DNA of 64,000 nucleotides from Streptomyces sp. YPW6 (GCF_018866325.1 NZ_CP076457.1:5987001-6051000); one strand, 5' to 3'; shown: positions 1 through 8,464, numbered from the stretch's first letter. Notes: a model not told the origin generated them from the sequence alone. Numbers and translations: made by a program.

Positions 1-1103
1 GTGTCCGCTTCACCCAGGGCGCGATCCTGTCCGTGCCGATCGTCGGTACGTACATCTCGATGTTCCTGTTCGGCGGCGAGTTCCCCGGCCACGACTTCGT
101 GGCCCGGTTCTACTCGATCCACATCCTGCTGCTGCCGGGCATCATGCTCGGTCTGCTGGTGGCCCACCTGATCCTGGTCTTCTACCACAAGCACACGCAG
201 TTCGCGGGTCCCGGCCGGACCAACAAGAACGTCGTCGGCATGCCGCTGCTGCCCGTGTACATGGCGAAGGCCGGAGGGTTCTTCTTCCTCGTCTTCGGCA
301 TCATCGCGATCATCTCGGCCATCGCCACGATCAACCCGATCTGGGCGCTCGGCCCGTACCGGGTCGACCAGGTGTCCACCGGCGCCCAGCCCGACTGGTA
401 CATGGGCTTCGCCGAGGGTCTGGTCCGTGTGATGCCGGGCTGGGAGATCAACCTGTGGGGCCACACGCTCGTCCTGGGCGTGTTCATCCCGCTGATCGCC
501 TTCGGCCTGGTGCTCGGTGTCATCGCGCTCTACCCGTTCATCGAGTCCTGGATCACCGGCGACAAGCGCGAGCACCACATCCTGGACCGCCCGCGCAACG
601 CCCCGACCCGGACCGCGTTCGGCGTCGCCTGGATCACGGCGTACTTCATCGGCCTCGTCGGCGGTGGAAACGACCTGTGGGCCACGCACTTCCACCTGTC
701 GATCAACGCGATCACCTGGTTCGTCCGGATCTTCTTCTTCGCCGGTCCGGTCATCGCCTTCATCGTCACCAAGCGGATCTGCCTCGGCCTCCAGCGCCGC
801 GACCGGGAGAAGGTGCTGCACGGCCGCGAGAGCGGCATCATCAAGCGCCTGCCGCACGGTGAGTTCGTGGAGGTCCACGAGCCGCTCAGCCGCGAGCAGC
901 TGCACACGCTCACGGCGCACGAGCAGTACAAGCCGCTCGAACTCGGCCCCGAGGTCGACGAGAACGGTGTCAAGCGGAAGATCTCCCCGGTGCAGAAGCT
1001 GCGCGCCAAGCTCAGCAAGGGGTACTTCGCCGAGGGGAACCAGATCCCGAAGGCGACCGCCGAGGAGTACAAGGAGATCAGCGAGGGCCACGGCCACCAC
1101 TGA
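1..1103 (+). CDS. qcrB: Cytochrome bc1 (bcc) complex cytochrome b subunit, 5'-truncated by the window
   Basis: Membrane subunit of menaquinol:cytochrome c reductase in the actinobacterial bcc-aa3 respiratory supercomplex. The reading frame is open from base 3, so the gene enters from the left and the true start is outside. Two histidines 15 residues apart in one membrane helix (FYSIH ... VAHLILV) match a heme-ligand pair. PDWYMGF is the actinobacterial form of the PEWY quinol-site motif. Further hydrophobic helices follow, then a long charged cytoplasmic tail ending in EGHGHH, typical of actinobacterial QcrB. A strong hairpin terminator lies 25 bp downstream, so this is probably the last gene of a qcrCAB operon. 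Confidence 0.96.
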   Translation, partial: VRFTQGAILSVPIVGTYISMFLFGGEFPGHDFVARFYSIHILLLPGIMLGLLVAHLILVFYHKHTQFAGPGRTNKNVVGMPLLPVYMAKAGGFFFLVFGIIAIISAIATINPIWALGPYRVDQVSTGAQPDWYMGFAEGLVRVMPGWEINLWGHTLVLGVFIPLIAFGLVLGVIALYPFIESWITGDKREHHILDRPRNAPTRTAFGVAWITAYFIGLVGGGNDLWATHFHLSINAITWFVRIFFFAGPVIAFIVTKRICLGLQRRDREKVLHGRESGIIKRLPHGEFVEVHEPLSREQLHTLTAHEQYKPLELGPEVDENGVKRKISPVQKLRAKLSKGYFAEGNQIPKATAEEYKEISEGHGHH

Positions 1104-1127
1104 TCATCTGACCTGATCGCCACCGCG

Positions 1128-1158
1128 AGAGCCCCGTCCATTCGATGGACGGGGCTCT
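1128..1158 (+). terminator. Intrinsic terminator after qcrB
   Basis: Perfect 14-bp inverted repeat (1128-1141 with 1145-1158) around a 3-base TCG loop, 25 bp after the qcrB stop. It is GC-rich without a long T tract, as is usual in streptomycetes. Confidence 0.85.
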
Positions 1159-1226
1159 TCGCGGTCCCCGGGGCTGGATAGGGTGGAGCCGACTCTTCTG
1201 ACCGGCTGTGGACCCTGGAGCGGACC

Positions 1227-2291
1227 ATGAACGTGGTGACCCCGAGCGGCGGCGACGGCGTGGCGGACCGTTCCTGGCCCGGCCTGCTGAACCCCCTGCT
1301 GCGCGGCGAGGACCTCAGCTCCGAGGAGACCGCCTGGGCCATGGACCGCATCATGAGCGGCGAGGCCACCGACGCGCAGATCGCCGGGTTCGCCGTGGCG
1401 CTGCGGGCCAAGGGCGAGACCGTGGACGAGGTCACCGGATTGGTCCGCGCGATGTACGCCCACGCCAACACCATCGAGGTGCCCGGCCGCACCGTCGACA
1501 TCGTCGGCACCGGCGGCGACCTCGCCAAGACCGTCAACATCTCCACCATGTCCGCGATCGTCATCGCCGGCACCGGCGCCAAGGTCGTCAAGCACGGCAA
1601 CCGGGCCGCGTCCTCGGCGAGCGGCTCCTCCGACGTACTGGAGAAGCTCGGCGTCAACCTGGAGCTGACCCCGCGCCGGGTGGTCGAGGTGGCCGAGCAG
1701 GCGGGCATCACCTTCTGCTTCGCCGTGAAGTTCCACCCCGCCCTGCGGTACGCCGCCAAGGCCCGCAAGGAGCTCGGCGCGCAGACCACGTTCAACATCC
1801 TGGGCCCCCTCACCAACCCGGCCCAGGTGCGCGCCCAGGCCGTCGGGGTCGCCGACGCCCGGATGGCGCCCATCGTCGCGGGCGTGCTGGCCGGCCGGGG
1901 CAATTCCGCCCTCGTCTTCCGCGGCGACGACGGACTCGACGAGCTGACCACCACGGCCACCTCCCGGGTCTGGGTGGTGCGCGACGGCGCGGTCCGCGAG
2001 GAGGCGTTCGACCCGCGCGACGTCGGGCTGCCGATCGTCCCGGTCGAGGCGCTGCGCGGCGCCGACGCCTCGTACAACGCCGATGTGGCCCGCCGCCTGC
2101 TGGACGGCGAGAAGGGCGCGGTGCGGGAAGCGGTGCTGCTCAACTCGGCGGCGGCCCTCGTCGCCCTGGACCCGGGCCCCGGCACGCTGACCGAGCAGCT
2201 CGCGGCGAAGATCGCGGTGGCGGCCGATTCCATCGACTCCGGGGCGGCCAAGCACGCCCTGGAGCGCTGGGTGGCGGCGAGCAACGCCTGA
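1227..2291 (+). CDS. trpD: Anthranilate phosphoribosyltransferase
   Basis: Second step of tryptophan synthesis: transfers phosphoribose from PRPP to anthranilate. The 354-residue length is normal. The glycine-rich PRPP loop VGTGGD (about residue 92) is followed by NISTMSA and KHGNRAASS, the phosphate and anthranilate site motifs of the family. ATG at 1227 has GGAG seven bases upstream. It stands alone between the qcrB terminator and a riboswitch, far from the anthranilate synthase gene at 26270-28219, so trp genes are scattered here as is usual in Streptomyces. Confidence 0.96.
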   Translation: MNVVTPSGGDGVADRSWPGLLNPLLRGEDLSSEETAWAMDRIMSGEATDAQIAGFAVALRAKGETVDEVTGLVRAMYAHANTIEVPGRTVDIVGTGGDLAKTVNISTMSAIVIAGTGAKVVKHGNRAASSASGSSDVLEKLGVNLELTPRRVVEVAEQAGITFCFAVKFHPALRYAAKARKELGAQTTFNILGPLTNPAQVRAQAVGVADARMAPIVAGVLAGRGNSALVFRGDDGLDELTTTATSRVWVVRDGAVREEAFDPRDVGLPIVPVEALRGADASYNADVARRLLDGEKGAVREAVLLNSAAALVALDPGPGTLTEQLAAKIAVAADSIDSGAAKHALERWVAASNA

Positions 2292-2386
2292 GGGGAGCCC
2301 TCGGACCCACGGTGTGCGCGGGGGCGCGGTCCGGATACCGGACCGCGCCCTTGCGTGTGCGCACACGTATGGCAAGATGCTGCGCA

Positions 2387-2507
2387 GGTCATGAGTGACA
2401 GCGACTACGGCCCCGGCCCGCTGTCCGGCAACCCTCCGTCCGTGGCGGGGTGCCCCGGGTGAAGACCAGGCCGTGGGCAGCGAGGTCCGCGGCAAGCGCG
2501 GGCCCCT
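2387..2507 (+). ncRNA. SAM-IV riboswitch
   Basis: The stretch starting GGTCATGAGTGACAGCGAC, continuing with CGGCAACCCTCC, GGGGTGCCCCGGGTGA, AGACCAGG and ending GCGGCAAGCGCGGGCCC reproduces the conserved core of SAM-IV RNAs in order: P1, the SAM-binding core, the GGGGTGCCCC element and the 3' pseudoknot strand. P1 (GGTCAT with AAGACC) carries one A-A mismatch relative to the usual ATGACC. SAM-IV is an actinobacterial class that represses sulfur-metabolism genes. It sits in the leader of the class V aminotransferase gene, whose start codon is about 190 bp downstream. Confidence 0.9.
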
Positions 2508-2694
2508 CGGCATCCAGCGGATGTCAGCCCCCGGGGTCCTGGTCCCTAGGGAGCCTCTTGTGAGCAAGCGAATGCGTTAGGGCTTTCTCGGCCTCGTGCC
2601 GAGCGCCCTCTTCCGCGCACCTTTCCTCTTTCTCCCGGCGCTGCCGCGTACCCGCCGGCGCCCGGATTTCGCCTGCCTGTTACGGGAGTTCGCC

Positions 2695-4104
2695 ATGTCT
2701 GTCTCCACTGTTGCCGTCGCCCCGCCGGTTTGTACCCCGCTGCCCGTTCTGGGGCGGGACGTCACCGTTCCGCTCGTGACCGGCGGCGAGGTCACCTACG
2801 CCGCGCTCGACTACGCCGCCAGCGCCCCGGCGCTCCAGCGGGTCTGGGACGACGTCGCCGCCTACGCCCCGTACTACGGCAGCGTCCACCGCGGCGCCGG
2901 CCACCTCTCGCAGCTCTCCACCGACCTCTTCGAGAACAGCCGCCGCACGGTCGCCGAGTTCCTCGGCTGCCGCGCCGATGACCAGGTGGTCTTCACCCGC
3001 TCCACGACCGACTCCCTCAACCTGCTGGCCACAGCCCTTCCCGCGGACTGCCAGGTCTTCGTGTACGAGACCGAGCACCACGCCTCCCTGCTGCCCTGGC
3101 GCGACGCCCGGGTCACCTACCTCGACGCGCCCCGCACCCCGGGGCAGGCCGTCGCGTCGCTGGAGCGCGCGCTCGCCGACCGCGACCCCTGCGGCCCGGC
3201 CCTCGTCTGCGTCACCGGCGCCTCCAACGTGACCGGCGAGCTGTGGCCGGTGAGGGAACTGGCCGCCGCCGCCCACGCGCACGGCGCCCGCATCGTCCTG
3301 GACGCCGCCCAGCTCGCCCCGCACCACCCCGTCGACATCACCGAACTGGACGTCGACTGGGTCGCGTTCTCCGGCCACAAGCTGTACGCGCCCTTCGGCT
3401 CCGGGGTGCTGGCCGGCCGTGCAGACTGGCTCCGGGCCGCCGAGCCCTACCTCGCCGGCGGTGGCGCGTCCCGCACGGTCGCCCGGCGCGCCGACGGCGG
3501 CGTGGACGTCGACTGGCACACCACGGCCGCCCGCCACGAGGCGGGTTCGCCCAATGTCATCGGCGTCCACTCCATCGCCTCCGCCTGCCGGGCCCTCACC
3601 GAGGCGGGCTTCGACACCCTCGTCGCCCGGGAGCAGGAGCTGGTGTCCCGGGTCCGCGAAGGGCTCGCCGGGGTGCCCGAGGTGCAGGTGCTCTCGCTGT
3701 TCGGCGACGACGCGCCCCGGGTCGGCGTCATCTCCTTCGTGGTGCGCGGCTGGAACAGCTCGCACTTCGCCGCCGCCCTCTCCGCGGAGTACGGCATCGG
3801 CGTGCGCGACGGCCTCTTCTGCGCCCATCCGCTGGTGCGCACCCTGCTCGGCAGCGGCCCGCAGGAGCCGGGGGAGTGCGGGGCCGCCGAGGCCGGGGCG
3901 GGCGAGCTCCCTCTGCCTTCGGCCGGGGGGACCTCCTCCTCGCTCAACGCCATCCGCGTCAGCTTCGGGGCCGGCACGCCCGACGAGCACGTCGACCGCT
4001 TCCTGCGCGCGGTGACCGAGCTGGTCCGCGAGGGGGCCCGGTGGACGTACCGCACGGAGGACGGCCGCTGCGTCCCGGACCGCGGCGAGGCCGCGCAGGT
4101 CTGA
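2695..4104 (+). CDS. Class V aminotransferase-fold PLP enzyme, cysteine-desulfurase-like
   Basis: A 469-residue fold-type I PLP enzyme of the cysteine desulfurase/selenocysteine lyase group. Visible features are TEHHAS, TGASNVTGE, the LDAAQLAPH aspartate motif and SGHKLYAPFGSG, whose lysine (about residue 229) should bind PLP. I chose ATG 2695, with GGGAG seven bases upstream, over the in-frame GTG at 2596, which lies in poorly biased leader sequence. The SAM-IV riboswitch upstream places it in sulfur or methionine metabolism. Whether it is a true cysteine desulfurase or another C-S lyase cannot be decided from sequence alone. A perfect hairpin terminates it. Confidence 0.9.
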   Translation: MSVSTVAVAPPVCTPLPVLGRDVTVPLVTGGEVTYAALDYAASAPALQRVWDDVAAYAPYYGSVHRGAGHLSQLSTDLFENSRRTVAEFLGCRADDQVVFTRSTTDSLNLLATALPADCQVFVYETEHHASLLPWRDARVTYLDAPRTPGQAVASLERALADRDPCGPALVCVTGASNVTGELWPVRELAAAAHAHGARIVLDAAQLAPHHPVDITELDVDWVAFSGHKLYAPFGSGVLAGRADWLRAAEPYLAGGGASRTVARRADGGVDVDWHTTAARHEAGSPNVIGVHSIASACRALTEAGFDTLVAREQELVSRVREGLAGVPEVQVLSLFGDDAPRVGVISFVVRGWNSSHFAAALSAEYGIGVRDGLFCAHPLVRTLLGSGPQEPGECGAAEAGAGELPLPSAGGTSSSLNAIRVSFGAGTPDEHVDRFLRAVTELVREGARWTYRTEDGRCVPDRGEAAQV

Positions 4105-4120
4105 GGCCGGGAACCGATGC

Positions 4121-4153
4121 GGCCGGGGACGGGCGCGCTGCCCGTCCCCGGCC
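4121..4153. terminator. Bidirectional terminator between convergent genes
   Basis: Perfect 14-bp inverted repeat (4121-4134 with 4140-4153) with a 5-base loop, between the aminotransferase stop and the 3' end of the minus-strand Lrp-type gene. Confidence 0.88.
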
Positions 4154-4168
4154 GGCGTGCCTTCGCGG

Positions 4169-4450
4169 TTACGCGTCGAGGCCGATGGCGAACGCCGCTT
4201 CCAGGTCGTGCTGGGAGTACGTACGGAACGCCACATGGGTGTCCGTGCCCTCGACGCCCGGGATCTTGCTGATCCGGCCGGGGATGATGTCGGCGAGATC
4301 GTCGTGCCGGGCGACCCGGACCATGGCGATCAGGTCGTAGGTGCCGGTCACGGAGAAGACCTCGCTGACACTGTCCAGCGCGGCGATGGCCTCGGCGATC
4401 TCCGGAATCCGGTCCACACTGGTCTTGATGAGCACGATCGCGGTGATCAC
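4169..4450 (-). CDS. Stand-alone Lrp/AsnC ligand-binding (RAM) domain protein
   Basis: A 93-residue protein consisting only of the alpha/beta RAM effector domain of Lrp/AsnC regulators: ITAIVLIKT, a helix (RIPEIAEAIAALD), VFSVTGTYDLIAMVRV, and the C-terminal strand DTHVAFRTYS. There is no helix-turn-helix, so it cannot bind DNA in the usual Lrp way. Such single-domain proteins may bind amino acids or pair with full-length Lrp proteins. ATG 4450 overlaps the rhomboid stop by four bases (ATGA), so the two are translationally coupled. Confidence 0.9.
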   Translation of the reverse strand: MITAIVLIKTSVDRIPEIAEAIAALDSVSEVFSVTGTYDLIAMVRVARHDDLADIIPGRISKIPGVEGTDTHVAFRTYSQHDLEAAFAIGLDA

Positions 4451-5202
4451 GGCTGGCTGTCTCCCTCGGTGGCCGTGGCTGGAACCTTCACCTTAGCCCC
4501 CCTCCGATACCGCCCCCAGGCGTACAGGAACCCCGCCGCGAACCCGGCCACATGCGCCAGATACGCCACCCCCGGCCCCGCGTCGGCGCCCTGCGCCGCC
4601 GCCCACTGGAGGGCGAACCAGAAGATCAGCACGATCCAGGCCGGGAAGCGCAGCGGCAGGAAGAAGAGGAACGGGAACAGGCTGGTCACCCGGGCCCGGG
4701 GGAAGAGGTACAGGAACGCGCCGAGCACCGCGGAGATCGCCCCCGACGCCCCGACCAGCGTCTGCTCGGAATCCGCGTGCGCCGCCGCGTAGCAGACCAG
4801 CGCCACATAGCCGCAGCCCACGTAGAACAGCGCGAACCGCACCCGCCCCATGCGCTCCTCGGCCATCGCCCCGAACACGTACAGGAACAGCAGGTTGCCC
4901 AGCAGGTGCAGCCAGCTGCCGTGCACGAACAGCGCCGTGAGCGGCGTGATCAGGGCGTGCGCGGAGCCCTCCCACAGCTCGGCGGGGATCACGCCCCACC
5001 GCTCGAAGTACGCGGCCTGCGCGGCGAGCAGCGCTTCCTCGCTCCCGTGGCCGGCGCCACCGAATCCGGAGAGCGGGCTGATCAGGAAGACCACCGCGCA
5101 GGCGCCGATCAGCCCGTACGTGACCGGGGCGCCGCTGGAGACCGCCGCGTCCCGGATCCTGCCGACCGTGGTCCGCCACGCGGTCTGCCGCCATTCGATC
5201 AT
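4447..5202 (-). CDS. Rhomboid-family intramembrane serine protease
   Basis: A 251-residue polytopic membrane protein with about six to seven hydrophobic helices. The catalytic dyad is visible: Ser153 in GASGAISAVLG and His217 in HVAGFAAG. The oxyanion-side HLLGNLLFL (Asn103) is also present. Before the first helix lies a short basic N-terminal tail. Substrates are unknown. It is the first gene of a two-gene operon with the Lrp-type domain protein and is divergent from the zinc-ribbon protein gene at 5397. No unusual residue loss suggests inactivity. Confidence 0.94.
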   Translation of the reverse strand: MIEWRQTAWRTTVGRIRDAAVSSGAPVTYGLIGACAVVFLISPLSGFGGAGHGSEEALLAAQAAYFERWGVIPAELWEGSAHALITPLTALFVHGSWLHLLGNLLFLYVFGAMAEERMGRVRFALFYVGCGYVALVCYAAAHADSEQTLVGASGAISAVLGAFLYLFPRARVTSLFPFLFFLPLRFPAWIVLIFWFALQWAAAQGADAGPGVAYLAHVAGFAAGFLYAWGRYRRGAKVKVPATATEGDSQP

Positions 5203-5274
5203 GTACAGAGCATGACGTACCGGTCGAGAACGGGATGGAGCGCCTCGCCGTGCCGATGCCTATACGCGAGGCCG

Positions 5275-5280
5275 TAGGGT
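5275..5280 (+). promoter_or_regulatory. Candidate -10 element (TAGGGT)
   Basis: TAGGGT in the divergent gap between the rhomboid gene and the zinc-ribbon/NYN gene pair would give a transcript starting near 5287 with a 5' leader of about 110 bases. No clear -35 was assigned. Confidence 0.35.
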
Positions 5281-5396
5281 TACGCCAGGACTTCCGCAGT
5301 TCGACGGCGCACCGCGAGATCCTTGACGTAGACAGGTGGAGTCGCGTCGGCGCGCCCGGCGCGGACTCCTGGAGACGACGAAAGAGGACGCAGACG

Positions 5397-5639
5397 ATGA
5401 CGACGGTTCCCCTGCCGACCGACTCGACCCGCTGGCGCTGCACCCTGTGCGGCAACCTCACGCGCTTCGACGTGACCCGCTCCTCCAAGGTCGTGGAGTA
5501 CGTGCACCTCGACCTGGCCGGAGAGTCGAGTGTCGAGGAGCGGGAGGTCGTCAGTGAGACCATCGAGTCGGTGCGCTGTCGTTGGTGCAACGCGGTGGAT
5601 CAGATCGAACTGGTGGACAGGCCGGGTGCCGCTTCCTGA
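5397..5639 (+). CDS. Small zinc-ribbon-like protein
   Basis: An 80-residue conserved-looking protein with two CxxC knuckles, Cys15/Cys18 (CTLC) and Cys61/Cys64 (CRWC), separated by an acidic helix-prone stretch. That spacing is typical of a structural zinc ribbon. ATG 5397 has AGAGGA upstream and is chosen over the in-frame start at 5235, whose extra 54 codons lack the codon bias. It ends 39 bp before the NYN-domain gene on the same strand, suggesting co-transcription. Function unknown. Confidence 0.85.
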   Translation: MTTVPLPTDSTRWRCTLCGNLTRFDVTRSSKVVEYVHLDLAGESSVEEREVVSETIESVRCRWCNAVDQIELVDRPGAAS

Positions 5640-5678
5640 GGGAGCGCACCCTTCGACATATCTATGGGGTGACGGACG

Positions 5679-7040
5679 GTGGATCAGCCGACCAGCGGCG
5701 CCGGACCGGCCGATGAGGCCGACGGCGGTGCAGAGGCGCTCGGCCGTCCGCTGCCCGAGGGCGTGCGACGGCGGGTGATCGCGCTGGTCTCGGACGCCTT
5801 CGGCGCCCTGACCGTCGCCGAACTGCCCGCCCAGCTGAGGCAGTACGCCCGGTTCACCCCGACCCGGCGGGCGAAGTTCGCGGGGAACGCGATGGCCGCC
5901 GCGCTGGAGAGCGACGCGGTCTTCCGGCGGCGGATCGGCGAGCGCCTCGGCCAGTCCCAGCCGGAGCTGACCGGTGCGCTGGAGGCGGGCGCGCCGCCCG
6001 CCGCCGCCGACCCCCTCGACGTCGCCGCGGCCGCCTATGTGCTGCGCCCGGCCGGCTGGGCCAAGCTGGTCGAATCGGCCGGCGAGGAGGTCCAGCGCGC
6101 CGACGCGGAACGGGCGGACGAGGAGGTCCGGCGGGAGAGGGACCAGCTGCGCGAGGACCTGGAGCGGGCCCGCGCCCACACCCGTAGCGAGACCGAGCGG
6201 CTGCGCACCGAACTGGAGGCGGCCCGCAAGGAGTCCGAGTCGCTGCACCGCAAACTGCGCAGTGCGCTCAGCGAGGTGAAGCGCGGCGAGGCCGCCCTGC
6301 GCCGCAGTGCCGCCGAGACCGACACCGTGCGGGCCGAGTCGGCCGCCCAGCTCTCCGCGGTGGAGAGCGAGTCGCGCCGGCTCAAGGCGCGGCTGGGGGA
6401 GGCCGAGGCGGCGCTGGAGGCGAGCCGCCGGGCCGCCCGGGAGGGCCGCTCGGTGGAGGACATGCGGCTGCGGCTGCTCCTGGACACCGTGCTGGACGCG
6501 GCCTCCGGGCTACGGCGGGAGCTGGCCCTCCCTCCGGCGACCACGCACCCCGCCGACACCGTGGACGCCCTGGAGCCGGGCCGGATGTCCCCCAAGGACA
6601 TTGCCGCGCGCGCCCTTTCGGAGACCGATCCGGCGCTGCTGGACCAGCTCCTCGCCCTGCCGCAGGCGCACCTCATCGTGGACGGCTACAACGTCACCAA
6701 GACCGGCTATCCCCAGATGCCGCTGGAGAAGCAGCGGTTGCGGCTGCTCGGCGGGCTCTCGGTGCTCGCGGCGCAGACCGGCGCCGAGATGACCTGTGTC
6801 TTCGACGGAGCCGAACTGGCCGCCCCGGTGCTGCTCGCCCCGCCGCGCGGCGTCCGGGTGCTGTTCAGCAAGCCCGGCGTCACCGCGGACGAAGTCATCC
6901 GTCAACTGGCCCGCGCGGAACCGCCGGGGCGGCCCGTGGTGGTCGTCTCCACCGACCGTGAGGTGGCGGACGGTGTGGCGAAGGCCGGGGCGCGGCCGGT
7001 CGCGTCCGTCTTGCTCCTCAAGCGCCTTTCACGCGTCTAA
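5679..7040 (+). CDS. NYN-domain (PIN-like, YacP-type) putative RNA-processing protein
   Basis: A 453-residue protein. The N-terminal about 140 residues are helical. Residues about 140-260 form a strongly predicted coiled coil rich in Glu, Arg, Ala and Leu. The C-terminal third is an NYN domain: LIVDGYNVTKTGYP with Asp335, CVFDGAE, and VVVSTDREVADG supply the acidic residues expected for a metal-dependent PIN-like nuclease. The family is linked to RNA degradation or rRNA processing. The coiled coil may mediate oligomerisation or RNA contact. It starts with GTG and follows the zinc-ribbon gene closely. Confidence 0.9.
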   Translation: MDQPTSGAGPADEADGGAEALGRPLPEGVRRRVIALVSDAFGALTVAELPAQLRQYARFTPTRRAKFAGNAMAAALESDAVFRRRIGERLGQSQPELTGALEAGAPPAAADPLDVAAAAYVLRPAGWAKLVESAGEEVQRADAERADEEVRRERDQLREDLERARAHTRSETERLRTELEAARKESESLHRKLRSALSEVKRGEAALRRSAAETDTVRAESAAQLSAVESESRRLKARLGEAEAALEASRRAAREGRSVEDMRLRLLLDTVLDAASGLRRELALPPATTHPADTVDALEPGRMSPKDIAARALSETDPALLDQLLALPQAHLIVDGYNVTKTGYPQMPLEKQRLRLLGGLSVLAAQTGAEMTCVFDGAELAAPVLLAPPRGVRVLFSKPGVTADEVIRQLARAEPPGRPVVVVSTDREVADGVAKAGARPVASVLLLKRLSRV

Positions 7041-7163
7041 GTGGGTTTTGGGCGGCATGTGTGACATGCCGGATTTTTGGGAACGTACCGTCAAGTCGCC
7101 GCTACACGCGGTGGGGTGAGAGTAAAGAAGTTTCTGGTGTGACGAGAAAAATCCTGTGAGGAT

Positions 7164-7193
7164 TTGAACTGATCACAAGATGGTCACTAGGGT
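7164..7193 (+). promoter_or_regulatory. Promoter of the first NlpC/P60 gene
   Basis: TTGAAC (7164-7169) and TAGGGT (7188-7193) are separated by 18 bp. This predicts a transcript starting near 7200 and a leader of about 135 bases before GTG 7334. The surrounding sequence is locally AT-richer than its neighbours. Confidence 0.6.
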
Positions 7194-7245
7194 CAGGCCT
7201 CGAACCTTCGCACGGTTGATCACCCATTGGGGGTGACGGCGAAGG

Positions 7246-7310
7246 AACCGCCGAGTCCGTCATGTGCACGGAGCCGGGGATTCTTTCCCCCATCGCCCGG
7301 TAGGCGGCTC
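7246..7310 (+). ncRNA. c-di-AMP (ydaO-like) riboswitch remnant or shortened variant
   Basis: GAACCGCCGAGTCCGTC, then CACGGAGCCGGGGA, then CGGTAGGCGG look like the 5' strand and closing 3' strand of actinobacterial ydaO/c-di-AMP riboswitches (P1 CCGCC with GGCGG). The usual middle, including the GGGGTGAATC and GAACCCGTCAGCTAACC elements, is absent, leaving about 65 bases. The position, in the leader of a cell-wall hydrolase gene just before its ribosome binding site, is where such riboswitches occur. The assignment rests on my recall of the consensus. Confidence 0.45.
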
Positions 7311-7333
7311 TGAGGAAGAAGGAGCTCGCCTTC

Positions 7334-8359
7334 GTGGCGTCCCACCGTCGTCCCAAGCAGCCGAGCCGCACCCGCGTGACCGTGCTCACCGCGACCGCCG
7401 CCGCGGCCGTGGCCCTGACCTCCCAGGCCGCCCACGCCGACCCCAAGCCGAGCAAGAGCGAGGTCAAGGCGAAGGTCGACAAGCTCTACCACGAGGCCGA
7501 GGCCGCCACCGAGAAGTACAACGGGGCCAAGGAGCAGCAGGACAACCTGAAGAAGGAAGTCGACGCGCTCCAGGACAAGGTCGCCCGCGGCCAGGCCGAG
7601 CTCAACACGCTCCGCTCCGAGCTGGGTTCGATCGCCACCGCGCAGTACCGCTCCGGCGGCATCGACCCCTCGGTCGCCCTCTTCCTCGCCTCGGACCCGG
7701 ACAGCTTCCTGGACCAGGCCTCCGCTCTCGACCAGCTGACGGTCAAGCAGACGGAAGCGCTCCAGAAGATCCAGTCCAAGCAGCGCACCCTCGCCCAGCA
7801 GCGCAAGGAGGCCCAGGACAAGCTCGGCGACCTCGCCGACGTCCGCAAGGCGCTCGGCGAGAACAAGAAGAAGTACCAGGGCAAGCTGGCCGACGCCCAG
7901 CAGCTCCTCAACACCCTGACGCAGGCCGAGCGGGCCAAGATGCAGCAGGAGGAGCAGCGCGCCAGCCGGGCCGCCAGCGACCGGGTCGAGCTCGGCAACG
8001 AGGCCCCCGCGTCCGGCCGCGGTGCCGCCGCCCTCAGTGCCGCCGCGACCCAGATCGGCAAGCCGTACGTCTCCGGCGGCTCCGGCCCCAACTCCTACGA
8101 CTGCTCCGGGCTGACCCAGTGGGCCTTCGCCCAGGCCGGCGTCTCCATCACCCGGACCACGTACACCCAGCAGAACGACGGCACGAAGATCGGCCGCAGC
8201 CAGCTCAAGCCGGGCGACCTGGTCTTCTTCAACGGCCTGTCGCACGTGGGCTTCTACGCGGGCAACAACCAGATCCTGCACGCGCCGAAGCCGGGCACCG
8301 TCGTCCGCTACGAGTCGATGGACTACATGGGCACCTTCCAGTTCGGCGTCCGCATCTGA
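7334..8359 (+). CDS. Secreted C40 (NlpC/P60) peptidoglycan endopeptidase
   Basis: A 341-residue exported hydrolase that should cut stem peptides in peptidoglycan. An N-terminal signal peptide (basic start, Ala/Val-rich core, AHAD cleavage region near residue 35) is followed by a long coiled coil (about 40-215), as in RipA-like proteins. The NlpC/P60 domain carries Cys257 (YDCSGLTQWAF), His304 (LSHVGFY) and His316 (ILHAPK). GTG 7334 has GGAG nine bases upstream. It is paralogous to the next gene. Its leader suggests former or altered c-di-AMP control. Confidence 0.95.
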   Translation: MASHRRPKQPSRTRVTVLTATAAAAVALTSQAAHADPKPSKSEVKAKVDKLYHEAEAATEKYNGAKEQQDNLKKEVDALQDKVARGQAELNTLRSELGSIATAQYRSGGIDPSVALFLASDPDSFLDQASALDQLTVKQTEALQKIQSKQRTLAQQRKEAQDKLGDLADVRKALGENKKKYQGKLADAQQLLNTLTQAERAKMQQEEQRASRAASDRVELGNEAPASGRGAAALSAAATQIGKPYVSGGSGPNSYDCSGLTQWAFAQAGVSITRTTYTQQNDGTKIGRSQLKPGDLVFFNGLSHVGFYAGNNQILHAPKPGTVVRYESMDYMGTFQFGVRI

Positions 8360-8430
8360 CGCCACCGCGCCCGACAGCGCGCCACGGCACGCCCGAACGA
8401 GGGAATCGCCGCGCCCCACACTGACACCCC

Positions 8431-8464
8431 CGCCCCGCCGGAGACCGAGGTCACCGGCGGGGCG
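8431..8464 (+). terminator. Terminator after the first NlpC/P60 gene
   Basis: An 11-bp inverted repeat (8431-8441 with 8454-8464) with a 12-base loop, followed by GGCGGCTTTC, separates the two paralogous hydrolase genes. Confidence 0.7.

Noticed and set aside
530..2392. Long minus-strand open frame over qcrB and trpD
   Set aside because: Antisense shadow of strongly biased GC-rich genes; no family motif, and codon positions match the plus-strand genes.
2395..2580. Possible 61-codon gene upstream of the aminotransferase
   Set aside because: Overlaps the SAM-IV aptamer, whose conserved bases explain the sequence.
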